A stretch of DNA of 38,896 nt from Flavobacterium phragmitis (GCF_900112575.1 NZ_FOMH01000013.1:135664-174559); one strand, 5' to 3'; positions 1 through 8,031 are shown, counted from the stretch's first letter. Notes: generated by a model not told the origin, from the letters alone. Translations and numbers: made by a program.

Positions 1-23
1 TTTACTTTGTCTTTAAGAGAATA

Positions 24-124
24 AAGAAAGAAACTAGTTTCTAACACATAGTTTGCTATGTGAATTTATGCAAGTGAAACGCCTTTTTTTAGATTCCAAT
101 AAGCTATGTTTCTATGTGTTTTAA
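24..124. repeat. partial copy of a dispersed palindromic element
   Basis: This stretch matches the complete element at 6625-6777. Shared blocks, in the same order, are gaaagaaactagtttctaac, acacatagttt, gctatgtg, ttatgcaagtgaa, cgccttttt and the terminal ctatgtttctatgtg (104-118). The left terminal repeat is not seen here; it may be degenerate or lie outside the window. It has no coding capacity. Confidence 0.75.
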
Positions 125-157
125 AAAAAAACTAACCATTCCAAAAAACAAAAAAGC

Positions 158-706
158 ATGACTACAGATTTTAAACCCGTTTCTTCATCAAAAGTTAGTA
201 TATCAGAATTAATGCTTCCTTCGCATACCAATTTTAGCGGTAAAATTCACGGAGGATATATTTTGCAATTACTGGATCAGATTGCGTTTGCTTCGGCATC
301 AAAATTCAGTGGTAATTACTGTGTAACGGCTTCGGTTGATACGGTAAACTTTCTAAAACCGATTGAAGTGGGAGAATTAGTTACTATGAAAGCTTCTGTA
401 AATTATGTAGGAAGAAGTTCCATGGTTGTGGGAATTCGTGTCGAAGCAGAAAACATTCAGACAGGCGTAATCAAACATTGTAATTCGTCTTATTTTACAA
501 TGGTTGCCAAAGACAAAGAAGGAAAAAGTGTTCAGGTTCCCGGATTAATTTTGTCCAATCTGGAAGAAGTACGCCGTTTTAGAAAAGCAATCAAACATAT
601 TGAAGTTCGCAAAGAAGTAGAAGAACACGAAAAACTGACTAATATCAATTCGATTGAAGATTTAGCAAGTTTAGAAAAGTATAATGTTCTTTTAGAAATC
701 AGTTAA
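158..706 (+). CDS. acyl-CoA thioesterase, hotdog fold
   Basis: Likely hydrolyses acyl-CoA to free fatty acid and CoA in the cytoplasm. The 182-residue protein has the hotdog helix signature GKIHGGYILQLLDQIAF (residues 29-45, with H31-G32-G33 and D40). It is followed by the strand pattern of the YciA/BFIT-type family, including VDTVNFLKPIEVGELV near residues 61-76. About 40 charged residues follow the hotdog core (from about residue 140) and may be a helical tail for oligomerisation. The start is the first ATG after an AT-rich leader that itself lies just downstream of a repeat element. The next gene starts 40 bases downstream on the same strand, so they may be co-transcribed. The family call is firm; substrate chain length cannot be read from the sequence. 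Confidence 0.88.
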   Translation: MTTDFKPVSSSKVSISELMLPSHTNFSGKIHGGYILQLLDQIAFASASKFSGNYCVTASVDTVNFLKPIEVGELVTMKASVNYVGRSSMVVGIRVEAENIQTGVIKHCNSSYFTMVAKDKEGKSVQVPGLILSNLEEVRRFRKAIKHIEVRKEVEEHEKLTNINSIEDLASLEKYNVLLEIS

Positions 707-746
707 ATTTCTTATATTTAATTCAAACACATTAAATAAAGAAATC

Positions 747-1148
747 ATGATAAAGTTTGGATATACAATATTGTACGTTGAAGATGTAGAAGAATCAGTA
801 ACATTTTACGAGAATGCATTTGGGTTTCACAGAAAATTCATAAGCCCGGAACATGATTATGGTGAATTAATTACAGGAACAACCACACTTGCATTTGCAT
901 CAAAAAGTCTGGCATCACAAAATTTTACAGACGGTTTTATAGAAAGTAGTTTAGAAGACAAACCGTTTGCTATAGAAATTGGATTTATTGTAGAGAATGT
1001 TCCTGAAGTTTTACAAAAAGCCACTTCTTTTGGAGCTGTAATTGTATCAGAACCAGTAGAAAAACCATGGGGACAAGTCGTTGCTTACGTAAGAGATTTG
1101 AACGGTTTTTTGATTGAAATTTGTACAGAAGTTGAAAATGTAGTTTAA
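747..1148 (+). CDS. VOC-family (glyoxalase/bleomycin-resistance type) protein
   Basis: The 133-residue protein folds as one vicinal-oxygen-chelate unit made of two beta-alpha-beta-beta-beta modules. The N-terminal module begins TILYVEDVEESVTFYENAFG. The C-terminal module ends VVAYVRDLNGFLIEICTEVE, where the final glutamate of the FLIEI strand is the usual metal-ligand position. Such proteins are dimeric metalloenzymes or small-molecule binders (glyoxalase I, dioxygenases, antibiotic sequestration), and the substrate cannot be named here. It lies 40 bases after the thioesterase gene in the same orientation. The family is certain; the function is open. Confidence 0.85.
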   Translation: MIKFGYTILYVEDVEESVTFYENAFGFHRKFISPEHDYGELITGTTTLAFASKSLASQNFTDGFIESSLEDKPFAIEIGFIVENVPEVLQKATSFGAVIVSEPVEKPWGQVVAYVRDLNGFLIEICTEVENVV

Positions 1149-1229
1149 ATACATTTTACATCGACTAAAGGTGTTTTTAGGTTAAAAACATTCACAAATA
1201 TTTAGCATTAGCCGGAGAACTTTCCAAGC

Positions 1230-1276
1230 ATAAATTTCGTAACTTTAAGTGTAATCATTAGGGTTACGAAATTTAT
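1230..1276. repeat. 14-bp perfect inverted repeat in an intergenic gap
   Basis: The arms ataaatttcgtaac (1230-1243) and gttacgaaatttat (1263-1276) are perfectly complementary around a 19-base spacer. There is no T-run directly after it, so it is not a convincing terminator. It could be an operator upstream of the YceI gene (start at 1386), a terminator remnant of the VOC gene, or a dispersed palindrome. Confidence 0.6.
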
Positions 1277-1385
1277 TCACGGAGTATTGCCGTTCGATTT
1301 TTCCAGATTAGTCGGAATCTAATTTTTTTTACCTTCTGTTAACCAAGACAAATTGAATGACATAATTGTTTAAATGCAGACGATT

Positions 1386-1955
1386 ATGAAAACAACTACC
1401 TTATTATTTTTACTTTTAACTGCTTTTTCTGTACTCGCTCAGGACAGATTTTTTACCAACACGGGAACTGTAAATTTTGAAGCTTCCGTTCCTTTATTCG
1501 AAGAGATAAAAGCAGTAAACAGACAGGTTATAATTCTTTTGGAGCCTAAAACCAGTACTTTTGTTTGTACTGTTATGATTAAAGATTTTCGGTTTAAATT
1601 AGATTTAATGCAGGAGCATTTCAACGAAAATTATTTAGAAAGCAACCGTTACCCAAAAGCGGTTTTTAAAGGTAAAATCGAAAAATTCGATTTAAAAGAT
1701 ATTAATGAAATCGAGAAGAAATACGAGATCAAAGGAAAATTAAATATGAAAGGCAAGTCGAAAGAAATTGTCGTAAATGCTTTAATCAAAAGAGTTCCCG
1801 AAGGAATTCAGGTAATTTCAGATTTTCCAATAACGGTTTCCGATTTCAATATCAAAATCCCAAGCAAAATAGCGTCGAAAATTTCCCAAACAGCCAATAC
1901 AGAACTGACGGGAATTATTCATGATGAAGAAGGAATGTACGCTACTTTGAAATAA
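1386..1955 (+). CDS. YceI-family periplasmic protein
   Basis: The N-terminus MKTTTLLFLLLTAFSVLAQ is a typical Sec signal peptide with cleavage near the Ala-Gln. I therefore prefer this ATG over an in-frame ATG four codons earlier (1374). The mature part shows the YceI lipocalin-like pattern: an N-terminal TNTGTVNFEASVP strand, then FKLDLMQEHFNENYLESNRYPKAVFKG with the H-x-x-Y/F-L-x-x-x-x-YP core, then a KGKLNMKGKSKEIVV strand. YceI proteins bind isoprenoid or amide lipids in a beta-barrel pocket. It is probably secreted to the periplasm; the ligand is unknown. It is convergent with the next gene, with the stops 4 bases apart. Confidence 0.85.
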   Translation: MKTTTLLFLLLTAFSVLAQDRFFTNTGTVNFEASVPLFEEIKAVNRQVIILLEPKTSTFVCTVMIKDFRFKLDLMQEHFNENYLESNRYPKAVFKGKIEKFDLKDINEIEKKYEIKGKLNMKGKSKEIVVNALIKRVPEGIQVISDFPITVSDFNIKIPSKIASKISQTANTELTGIIHDEEGMYATLK

Positions 1956-1959
1956 GAGA

Positions 1960-2871
1960 TTATTTTAAGCAGTTAATTAATGTTTTTTCTAAATCAGTAA
2001 ACTGAAATTCGAAACCTGTTTTCTGAATTTTTTCAGAAGAAACTCTTTGTCCGGTTAAAACAGCTTTACTCATTTCACCTAAAACTATTTTTAGTATAAA
2101 AGGAGGAATTTTGGGTAACCAAATACTGTAGTCAAACAATTTAGCAAATGTCTTAGAAAATCTGGAATTTGTGGTGTTGTCAGTGATGCACGCGTTGTAT
2201 GGGCCTTCTAATTCTGGATCTTCAACAGCTTTTAAATAAATACCGCACAAATCGTCAATATGAATCCAAGGAAGATATTGTTTTCCCGTGCCTAAAATGG
2301 CGCCAAATCCCGATTTAAAACTCGGAGTTAGTTTTTTTAGAAAACCTTCGTTTTTACCAAAAACAATTCCGGTTCTTATTTTAACAGTTCTAATTTCTAA
2401 AGCGCCAATTTTATCAACGGCGCTTTCCCATTTTTGGCAGGTTGTACCTAAAAAATCATCTGCGGGAGGTGTATTCTCGGTGCAGATTTTATGACTGGTA
2501 ACTGCGCCATAAATTCCAACTGCCGAAGCCGAGACAAAAGCTTCCAGTTTTTTATTGTTTTTTTCTAATACCGAAAGAATTAAATCAATAGGTTTTACAC
2601 GGCTTTCCAGAATGGCTTTTTTTCTTTTATTTGTCCATCTTTTTTCTACAATTCCTTCGCCGGCAAGATGAATAATGTAATCAGCATTTAGAACCGCATT
2701 TTCATCAATGTAGTTTTTGTTTAAATCCCATTTATAATAGGTTATGGCAGGAGAACTTTCTTTGGCAGACCGACTCAAAACAGACACAGTAAATCCAGCT
2801 TCAAGAAGAACATCGGTTAAATGTTTTCCAATGAATCCGCTTCCGCCCGTTAATAGAACATTTTGAGCCAT
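1960..2871 (-). CDS. TIGR01777-type NAD(P)-dependent epimerase/SDR
   Basis: An extended short-chain dehydrogenase of 303 residues. The Rossmann loop TGGSGFIGKHL (about residues 8-18) binds the nucleotide. HLAGEGIVEKRWTNKRKK lies around residues 69-86, where the W-T-x-x-R/K-K segment is typical of the TIGR01777 group. SASAVGIYG (about 115-123) holds the Ser and Tyr of the active site. The C-terminus carries the DUF1731-like motif GQRVSSEKIQKTGFEFQF. Members of this group are widespread but of mostly unknown substrate; the E. coli relative is YfcH. It diverges from the TetR-type gene at 2970 across a 98-base gap. Confidence 0.88.
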   Translation of the reverse strand: MAQNVLLTGGSGFIGKHLTDVLLEAGFTVSVLSRSAKESSPAITYYKWDLNKNYIDENAVLNADYIIHLAGEGIVEKRWTNKRKKAILESRVKPIDLILSVLEKNNKKLEAFVSASAVGIYGAVTSHKICTENTPPADDFLGTTCQKWESAVDKIGALEIRTVKIRTGIVFGKNEGFLKKLTPSFKSGFGAILGTGKQYLPWIHIDDLCGIYLKAVEDPELEGPYNACITDNTTNSRFSKTFAKLFDYSIWLPKIPPFILKIVLGEMSKAVLTGQRVSSEKIQKTGFEFQFTDLEKTLINCLK

Positions 2872-2969
2872 AATAGTTTATAATATATTTAACAGTCTAA
2901 CTTGTTTAAGGATTAGTAAAGGTACTTAAACAATGTTTACCTTTATGGCAAATTCTAAATTTTAATAAA

Positions 2970-3629
2970 ATGGCGACTAAAAAAAAGGTAATTACCAAAG
3001 ATGATATCGTTTCAATATACATGGATGAAGTTTTAGAAAAAGGTCAAAAACCAAAATCGGTTTATCATTTTGCGAAAGAAAATGATTTTACAGAAGCTGA
3101 GTTTTATTCCTTTTTTGGAACATTGGAAGGTTTAGAAAAAGAAATATTCCGACTGTTTTTTGAAAACACAGTTGGATTGCTTCACAAAAATGAAGAATAT
3201 CAGCAGTATGATATGAAAAATAAAATGCTGAGTTTCTATTTTACTTTCTTTGAAGTTTTAACGGCAAACAGAAGTTATGTGTTGCAGACACTTAAAATAG
3301 ACCGAAATCCGCTTAAAAATTTAGTACAGCTGACTACACTTCGCGAAAGCTTTAAAAATTACGTTTCAGAAATTCTGACCGATGATTACAGACTGGAACA
3401 GGAAAAATTCCAGAAGTTTCAGGAAAAAGCTATTCAGGAATCGGCTTGGTTGCAATTGATGCTGACGATTAAATTCTGGATGGGAGACGAATCGGCTGGA
3501 TTTGAGAAGACGGATATTTTTATCGAAAAGTCGGTTAATGCTTCATTTGAATTAATGAATGTAGCGCCAATGAATCATTTAATAGATTTTGGAAAATTTC
3601 TATTTAAAGAAAAAATACACAGCAGATAA
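2970..3629 (+). CDS. TetR-family transcriptional regulator
   Basis: A 219-residue helical protein. Residues about 12-60 (DDIVSIYMDEVLEKG, then FAKENDFTEAEFYSFFGTL) have the layout of a TetR DNA-binding domain, although the recognition helix is atypical. The remaining residues fit the larger TetR ligand/dimerisation domain. Its stop codon overlaps the start of the AarF kinase gene in a TAATG junction (TAA 3627-3629, ATG 3629-3631). The two genes are therefore almost certainly co-transcribed and translationally coupled. The regulator may sense a lipid or quinone-related signal connected with the kinase-like partner, but that is inference. Confidence 0.78.
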   Translation: MATKKKVITKDDIVSIYMDEVLEKGQKPKSVYHFAKENDFTEAEFYSFFGTLEGLEKEIFRLFFENTVGLLHKNEEYQQYDMKNKMLSFYFTFFEVLTANRSYVLQTLKIDRNPLKNLVQLTTLRESFKNYVSEILTDDYRLEQEKFQKFQEKAIQESAWLQLMLTIKFWMGDESAGFEKTDIFIEKSVNASFELMNVAPMNHLIDFGKFLFKEKIHSR

Positions 3630-4933
3630 TGAAAACGATCGATTATATTCCAACCTCAAAAATAGAAAGAGCCGGAAAACTGGTTCAGACCGGAGCAAAA
3701 ATTGGAGTAAACTACATTAAGCATTATGCCGAAAAAGTTGTAAATCCAGATTTGACCCGAGATAAACTAAACGAAAATAACGCCGAAGATATTTACGACG
3801 GACTAAAAAGCTTAAAGGGAAGTGCACTAAAAGTAGCTCAAATGTTAAGCATGGACAAGAATTTCCTGCCTCAGGCTTATGTGGAGAAATTTTCATTGTC
3901 GCAATTTTCTGTTCCGCCTCTTTCTGCACCTTTGGTTTTGAAAACGTTCAAAAATAATTTCGGTAAAACACCTTATGAAATCTTTGATGAGTTCAATCCA
4001 AATTCGGTAAACGCTGCGAGTATTGGTCAGGTTCATTTGGCGAAGAAGAATGATAAAAAGTTGGCCGTTAAAATTCAGTATCCAGGTGTTGCCAATAGTA
4101 TTTCTTCAGATTTGGCTTTGGTAAAACCAATTGCAATCCGAATGTTCAATCTGCAGGGAAAAGATTCAGATAAATATTTTAAAGAAGTTGAAGATAAACT
4201 GATTGAGGAAACTAACTATTTGTTAGAATTGAAACAAAGTCAGGAAGTAGTTGATGCTTGCCATAAAATTGAAAATATCACTTTTCCGAATTATTATCCG
4301 GAGTTTTCATCAGAGAAAATCATCACGATGGATTGGATGACAGGAATTCATCTTTCTGAATTTACGGCTAAAAATACCGATCAGGAAGTGGGAGATAAAA
4401 TAGGGCAGGCGCTTTGGGATTTTTATATGTACCAAATTCATGTTTTGCGAAAAGTACACGCCGATCCGCATCCGGGAAATTTTTTGGTTGATGATAAAAA
4501 TCAATTAATCGCGTTGGATTTTGGTTGTATGAAACAGATTCCTGAGGATTTCTATACACCGTATTTTGAGTTAATCAATAAAAATGTGATTACGGATGAA
4601 GCATTATTTAATAAAAAGCTATTCGAATTAGAAATCCTTCGTCCAGACGATACGCCTGCAGAAGTTGAGTATTTTACCGAAATGTTTCATGATTTATTAT
4701 CACTTTTCACGAAACCTTTCCAAAACGAAACTTTCGATTTTGCCGATGAAACTTTCTTTAACGCTATCGCCGAATTAGGAAAACGTTTTTCTGAAGATAC
4801 AAACCTAAAAAAAATGAACGGAAACCGTGGCTCAAAACACTTCATCTACATGAACCGCACTTTCTTCGGACTTTATAATTTAATGTTCGATTTGAAAGCG
4901 AAAATTGTGGTGGAGAATTATTTGAAATATTAG
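3629..4933 (+). CDS. AarF/ABC1/UbiB-family atypical kinase
   Basis: A 434-residue ABC1 (ADCK/UbiB) protein. Family signatures are visible in order: KGSALKVAQMLSMD (63-76, the KxGQ-like segment replaced by K-G-S-A-L-K-V-A-Q), the Ala-rich loop NAASIGQVHLA (128-138), the ATP lysine in AVKIQYPGV (K148), the catalytic loop HADPHPGNFLV (277-287) and the metal-binding LDFG (296-299). Family members support quinone or isoprenoid-lipid homeostasis and have weak ATPase activity. No clear C-terminal membrane helix is present, unlike proteobacterial UbiB, so this is the soluble ABC1 form. It is coupled to the upstream TetR gene. The biological substrate is unknown. Confidence 0.9.
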   Translation: MKTIDYIPTSKIERAGKLVQTGAKIGVNYIKHYAEKVVNPDLTRDKLNENNAEDIYDGLKSLKGSALKVAQMLSMDKNFLPQAYVEKFSLSQFSVPPLSAPLVLKTFKNNFGKTPYEIFDEFNPNSVNAASIGQVHLAKKNDKKLAVKIQYPGVANSISSDLALVKPIAIRMFNLQGKDSDKYFKEVEDKLIEETNYLLELKQSQEVVDACHKIENITFPNYYPEFSSEKIITMDWMTGIHLSEFTAKNTDQEVGDKIGQALWDFYMYQIHVLRKVHADPHPGNFLVDDKNQLIALDFGCMKQIPEDFYTPYFELINKNVITDEALFNKKLFELEILRPDDTPAEVEYFTEMFHDLLSLFTKPFQNETFDFADETFFNAIAELGKRFSEDTNLKKMNGNRGSKHFIYMNRTFFGLYNLMFDLKAKIVVENYLKY

Positions 4934-5020
4934 GTTTTGGCTGTTTTGTTTGTTTCGCCTGTTCGAGCAAAGCTCTCGAGTAAGGTTTAAAGTTTCAAGT
5001 TGGTTCAATTTTATGTATAG

Positions 5021-5059
5021 AACTTTGTCAAAGTTTAAAACTTTGACAAAGTTTTTTTT
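5021..5059. terminator. perfect 16-bp hairpin with T-run
   Basis: aactttgtcaaagttt (5021-5036) pairs perfectly with aaactttgacaaagtt (5038-5053) and is followed by a run of T. It can act as an intrinsic terminator for the upstream plus-strand aarF-like gene. The sequence is also the type of palindrome dispersed in Flavobacterium genomes. Confidence 0.65.
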
Positions 5060-5067
5060 CGTCTTGT

Positions 5068-5167
5068 TTGTCATCCTGAACGAAGGATCACAGAAGAAAC
5101 TCCACACAGAATGTCGCCAATCTTTGTCGATTTACGAGTGTGATCCTTCGTTTCTTAGGATGACAAA
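5068..5167. repeat. palindromic element, family A (tcatcctgaacgaaggatca)
   Basis: The ends tttgtcatcctgaacgaaggatcaca and tgtgatccttcg...aggatgacaaa are inverted repeats. The centre, gaaactcc...agaatgtcgccaatctttg...cga, is shared in reverse orientation with the element at 7885-8017, although the ends of the two differ. Confidence 0.75.
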
Positions 5168-5286
5168 AAATGAGTATAAATCTGCTCAATCTGCCAAATC
5201 TGCGAGAAACAAAAAATTAAGCGTACAGTAAAACCTGAAACCTGACTCGAGAGCTTTGCTCGAGCAGGCGAAGCAAACAAAATAAC

Positions 5287-6582
5287 TTATTTCAAAATTC
5301 CCGCTTTATAAGTAGCAATTGCGCGATCTCTCGCAAAAGCGTGATCAACCATTGGTTCAGCATAACCAAAATCAAATTCAGGAATCCATTTACGGATGTA
5401 TTCGCCTTTTTCGTCAAATTTCTTTTGCTGGATTTCGGGATTAAAAACTCTGAAATAAGGTGCTGCATCGCAACCTGTTCCGGCAGCCCATTGCCAGTTT
5501 CCTACGTTTGAAGCTAGTTCAAAGTCCAAAAGTTTTTCGGCGAAATAAGCTTCGCCCCATTGCCAGTTAATTAATAAGTGTTTGCATAAAAAACTAGCCA
5601 CAACCATACGAACACGATTGTGCATATAACCCGTTTCATTAAGCTGGCGCATTCCCGCGTCGACCATTGGATAACCTGTGTTTCCAGAACACCAGCGTTT
5701 GAAATCCTCTTCGTTATTTCGCCATTGAATCCCATCGTAAGCCGATTTGAAGTTGTGATTGACGCAATTTGGGAAACTAAATAGAATCTGAATAAAGAAT
5801 TCCCTCCAAATTAATTCACTCAAAAAGGTCTGATTTTTTCTATTGGCCCAGTTTACGAGTTTGCGAATGCTCACTGTTCCGAAACGTAAATGTGGGGAAA
5901 GATATGAAGTGCTGTCTAAAGCAGGAAAATCGCGAGTTTCTTTATAATTGGCAATTTGAGTTAAGTTGTGAGGAAGGACTTTTATTGCACTTCTTTCGAA
6001 ACCAATTCCAGCTAAATCAGGAAACTTAAATTGATTTTTTGCGAAATTGGATGCCAAAGAACTAGAATCATATTCTGGAGCTGAACCTGAAAAATGATAC
6101 TTTTCGAGCCATTTGTTTTTGTATGGAGTATAAACGGTATATGGAAGTCCGTCGGCTTTTGTGATTTCTTTTTCTTCGAAAATAACGTGATCTTTAAAAG
6201 AGAAAGATTCGATATTGTTTTCTTTTAAAAGAGAAGAAATGGCAATGTCACGTTTGATGGCAAAAGGTTCGTAATCTTTATTGAAGAATACATTCTGAAT
6301 ATCGAATTCTTCTAAAAGTGATTTCCAAACTGCTGTAGTTTTTCCTTTTTTGATTAAAATAGATGATCCGAAAGTGTTTAATTCGGTATTTATTTTTTGA
6401 AGTGAATCGTAGATAAAGCTTACTCTCGCATCATTTCTTGGTAAATTATCCAGAATATCTTCATCAAAAATAAATAATGGAATTACTGGAAACTTGGATT
6501 GTAAAGCGTGGAATAATCCGGTATTATCTTCTAGACGTAAATCACGTCTAAACCAGAAAAAGGAAACTTTTTGTTTTGTCAT
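5287..6582 (-). CDS. cryptochrome/photolyase family protein (deoxyribodipyrimidine photolyase)
   Basis: A light-driven DNA repair flavoprotein of 431 residues from the preferred start. The protein begins MTKQKVSFFWFRRDLRLEDN, the canonical start of the antenna domain. A longer in-frame start at 6633 would add 17 residues that lie partly inside a repeat element and is rejected. The C-terminal FAD domain shows RFGTVSIRKL, ELIWREFFIQ, GYPMVDAGMRQL, GYMHNRVRMVVASFL and ASNVGNWQWAAGTGCDA. These include the Trp residues of the electron-transfer chain and the Asn near the flavin N5 seen in class I CPD photolyases. It is the last gene of the minus-strand carotenoid cluster, separated from the SRPBCC gene by a 153-bp repeat element. 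Light-linked expression with the cluster is plausible. Confidence 0.93.
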   Translation of the reverse strand: MTKQKVSFFWFRRDLRLEDNTGLFHALQSKFPVIPLFIFDEDILDNLPRNDARVSFIYDSLQKINTELNTFGSSILIKKGKTTAVWKSLLEEFDIQNVFFNKDYEPFAIKRDIAISSLLKENNIESFSFKDHVIFEEKEITKADGLPYTVYTPYKNKWLEKYHFSGSAPEYDSSSLASNFAKNQFKFPDLAGIGFERSAIKVLPHNLTQIANYKETRDFPALDSTSYLSPHLRFGTVSIRKLVNWANRKNQTFLSELIWREFFIQILFSFPNCVNHNFKSAYDGIQWRNNEEDFKRWCSGNTGYPMVDAGMRQLNETGYMHNRVRMVVASFLCKHLLINWQWGEAYFAEKLLDFELASNVGNWQWAAGTGCDAAPYFRVFNPEIQQKKFDEKGEYIRKWIPEFDFGYAEPMVDHAFARDRAIATYKAGILK

Positions 6583-6624
6583 TTTATAATTTTCGCTTAA
6601 CGAATATTTTGTATTGTGAATAAT

Positions 6625-6777
6625 TTTAAACACATAGAAACATAGATTTTTTTTACCTAAAAAGAATTTAGAAAGAAACTAGTTTCTAACACATAGTTTC
6701 AAGATATAGCTATGTGCTTTTATGCAAGTGAAGCGCCTTTTTCTGCGCAATGAAAACTATGTTTCTATGTGCTTAAA
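6625..6777. repeat. 153-bp element with 21-bp terminal inverted repeats
   Basis: The left end tttaaacacatagaaacatag (6625-6645) and right end ctatgtttctatgtgcttaaa (6757-6777) are inverted repeats matching at 20 of 21 positions. Internal blocks recur at 24-124. It has no coding capacity. The size, ends and multiple copies resemble a MITE or a large REP-like element. It sits between the SRPBCC gene and the photolyase gene. Confidence 0.8.
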
Positions 6778-6784
6778 ATAAAAT

Positions 6785-7294
6785 TTATATACTCTTTTGC
6801 TCTGCGTTAATTTGAATAATCTTGGGTTGTGATTTGGAATTGAACAATTCTTCGATTTTGTTGTATCTGAAATCAAAAATGGTTTTCAGTTTATTTCTAA
6901 CAATTAATTTATTCATTAAACGGCCCAAAATTCCAAGAGGAAGAGCATAATGGACGATATCGGTCATTTTGGTTCCGCCATCTGGAGTTCTTTCGAAAAA
7001 GTGCTTGTGATGCCACAATTTGTAAGGGCCAAAACGCTGAACATCTATGAAATACTGGTTTTCTTTGCAGGCCGTAATTTCGGTGACCCAGGAAATCTTG
7101 ATTCCTAAAAGTGGTCTTAAAGTGTAGGTTATGATTTGTCCGTGATACATTCGCTTGTCGTCAAAATCCTGAATGGTGAAATTCATATTATCAAGCGTGA
7201 TTGTCTGCAGGTTTTTTGGACTGGAGAAAAAATCCCAGCAGTCTTCAACGCTGGCATTTACATATTGAACGGTTGCTATTTTGTATAATTTCAT
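6785..7294 (-). CDS. SRPBCC-family (START-like) protein of the carotenoid cluster
   Basis: A 169-residue protein with the helix-grip fold of the polyketide cyclase/START superfamily. It begins YKIATVQYVNASVEDCWDFF with the usual beta strand and V-x-x-C-W-D-F-F helix. The core is strands such as GTKMTDIVHYALPLGILG, and the C-terminus is a basic helix. The fold encloses a hydrophobic cavity. Its place 30 bases after crtZ makes a role in handling a carotenoid or isoprenoid plausible, but no catalytic residues can be named. It has no signal peptide and is probably cytoplasmic or membrane-associated. Confidence 0.82.
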   Translation of the reverse strand: MKLYKIATVQYVNASVEDCWDFFSSPKNLQTITLDNMNFTIQDFDDKRMYHGQIITYTLRPLLGIKISWVTEITACKENQYFIDVQRFGPYKLWHHKHFFERTPDGGTKMTDIVHYALPLGILGRLMNKLIVRNKLKTIFDFRYNKIEELFNSKSQPKIIQINAEQKSI

Positions 7295-7324
7295 AAAACT
7301 GTAGTTGTAAATGTTACTTATCAG

Positions 7325-7765
7325 TTACATTTTATAATACTTAAATGGTACAAACAACATTCCGAAACATTCTCCTTTTTCTTTTCCAAGGTGTTTGTGA
7401 TGTATTTTATGCGCTTTTCTAAGTCCGATGAGATATTTGTTTTTGGTATTTTTAAACCATTTGAAACGTTGATGAATCAAAACGTCATGAATTAAAAAAT
7501 AACAGGCTCCGTAAAGCGTAACACCGCAGGCAATGAAAAACAAATAATTGAATCCGCCCTGAACACCAAAATAAAACAAGAGAATACTCGGAATGGCAAA
7601 AATGACAAAGAAAATGTCATTGCGTTCAAACGTATCCTCGTATTTCGGCTGATGGTGATCTTCGTGAAAATACCACATAAAACCGTGCATTACGTATTTG
7701 TGCGTAAGCCAGGTAACACATTCCATAAACAGAAAAACGCCTATAAAGATTAAAAAAGAAATCAT
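7325..7765 (-). CDS. crtZ: beta-carotene 3-hydroxylase, CrtZ type
   Basis: A 146-residue integral membrane di-iron hydroxylase of the fatty-acid hydroxylase/sterol desaturase superfamily. All histidine clusters are present: HKYVMH (H22, H27), HEDHH (H34, H37, H38), HDVLIH (H93, H98) and HKIHHKH (H119, H122, H123). Hydrophobic segments run at about residues 2-20, 52-70 and 72-92. CrtZ adds hydroxyl groups at C3 and C3' of beta-ionone rings to make zeaxanthin. The gap to the upstream crtB (266 bases) holds a palindromic repeat, so crtZ and the downstream SRPBCC gene may depend on read-through or on an unseen promoter. Confidence 0.92.
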   Translation of the reverse strand: MISFLIFIGVFLFMECVTWLTHKYVMHGFMWYFHEDHHQPKYEDTFERNDIFFVIFAIPSILLFYFGVQGGFNYLFFIACGVTLYGACYFLIHDVLIHQRFKWFKNTKNKYLIGLRKAHKIHHKHLGKEKGECFGMLFVPFKYYKM

Positions 7766-7884
7766 TTTATAAATGTTGTAAATTAAAATTATGATTTTAT
7801 TTCTTTTGAGTTTTGCTTTAGATGATAAAAGATTGACTCTAAAAGATTTTTATTTATTAGTTTTATTATTGATTCTCTCATTTT

Positions 7885-8017
7885 TTGTCATTTCGACCTA
7901 AGGGAGAAATCACACGCGGGATTCGGCAAAGATTGGCGACATTCTATACGGAGTTTCTTGTGTGATTTGCTTCGCCTGTTCGCTATCGCTCGGGTCTCCC
8001 TTCGGTCGAAATGACAA
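7885..8017. repeat. palindromic element, family B (gtcatttcgacc...ggtcgaaatgac)
   Basis: ttgtcatttcgacctaagggag (7885-7906) is inverted at 7996-8017 with one mismatch. The core at about 7921-7967 is the reverse complement of the core of the element at 5068-5167 (tcggcaaagattggcgacattct...gagtttct). A gcttcgcctgttcg module next to it is also found in the arms of the 4946-5280 element. It lies between crtB and crtZ. Confidence 0.78.
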
Positions 8018-8031
8018 ACTGTACGTATAAT

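Larger units (their letters stand above)
4946..5280. repeat. 335-bp composite repeat with 35-bp terminal inverted repeats
   Basis: The gap between the AarF gene and the photolyase gene is filled by a nested structure. The outer arms at 4946-4980 and 5246-5280 are complementary at 33 of 35 positions and contain ctcgagagctttgctcgag. Inside lie a 16-bp perfect hairpin followed by T8 (5021-5059), a palindromic element (5068-5167), and an aaatctgctcaatctgcc segment of a kind I associate with Flavobacterium intergenic DNA. There is no transposase and no plausible gene. It may be a non-autonomous mobile element or nested repeats. Confidence 0.75.

Noticed and set aside
4950..5231. Plus-strand frame of 93 codons (and an antisense one of 75) between the AarF and photolyase genes
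   Set aside because: Both lie entirely inside the nested repeat island; the apparent coding follows palindromes.
6582..6633. Longer N-terminus for the photolyase
   Set aside because: The extra 17 codons overlap the terminal repeat of the 153-bp element and the conserved family start is at 6582.
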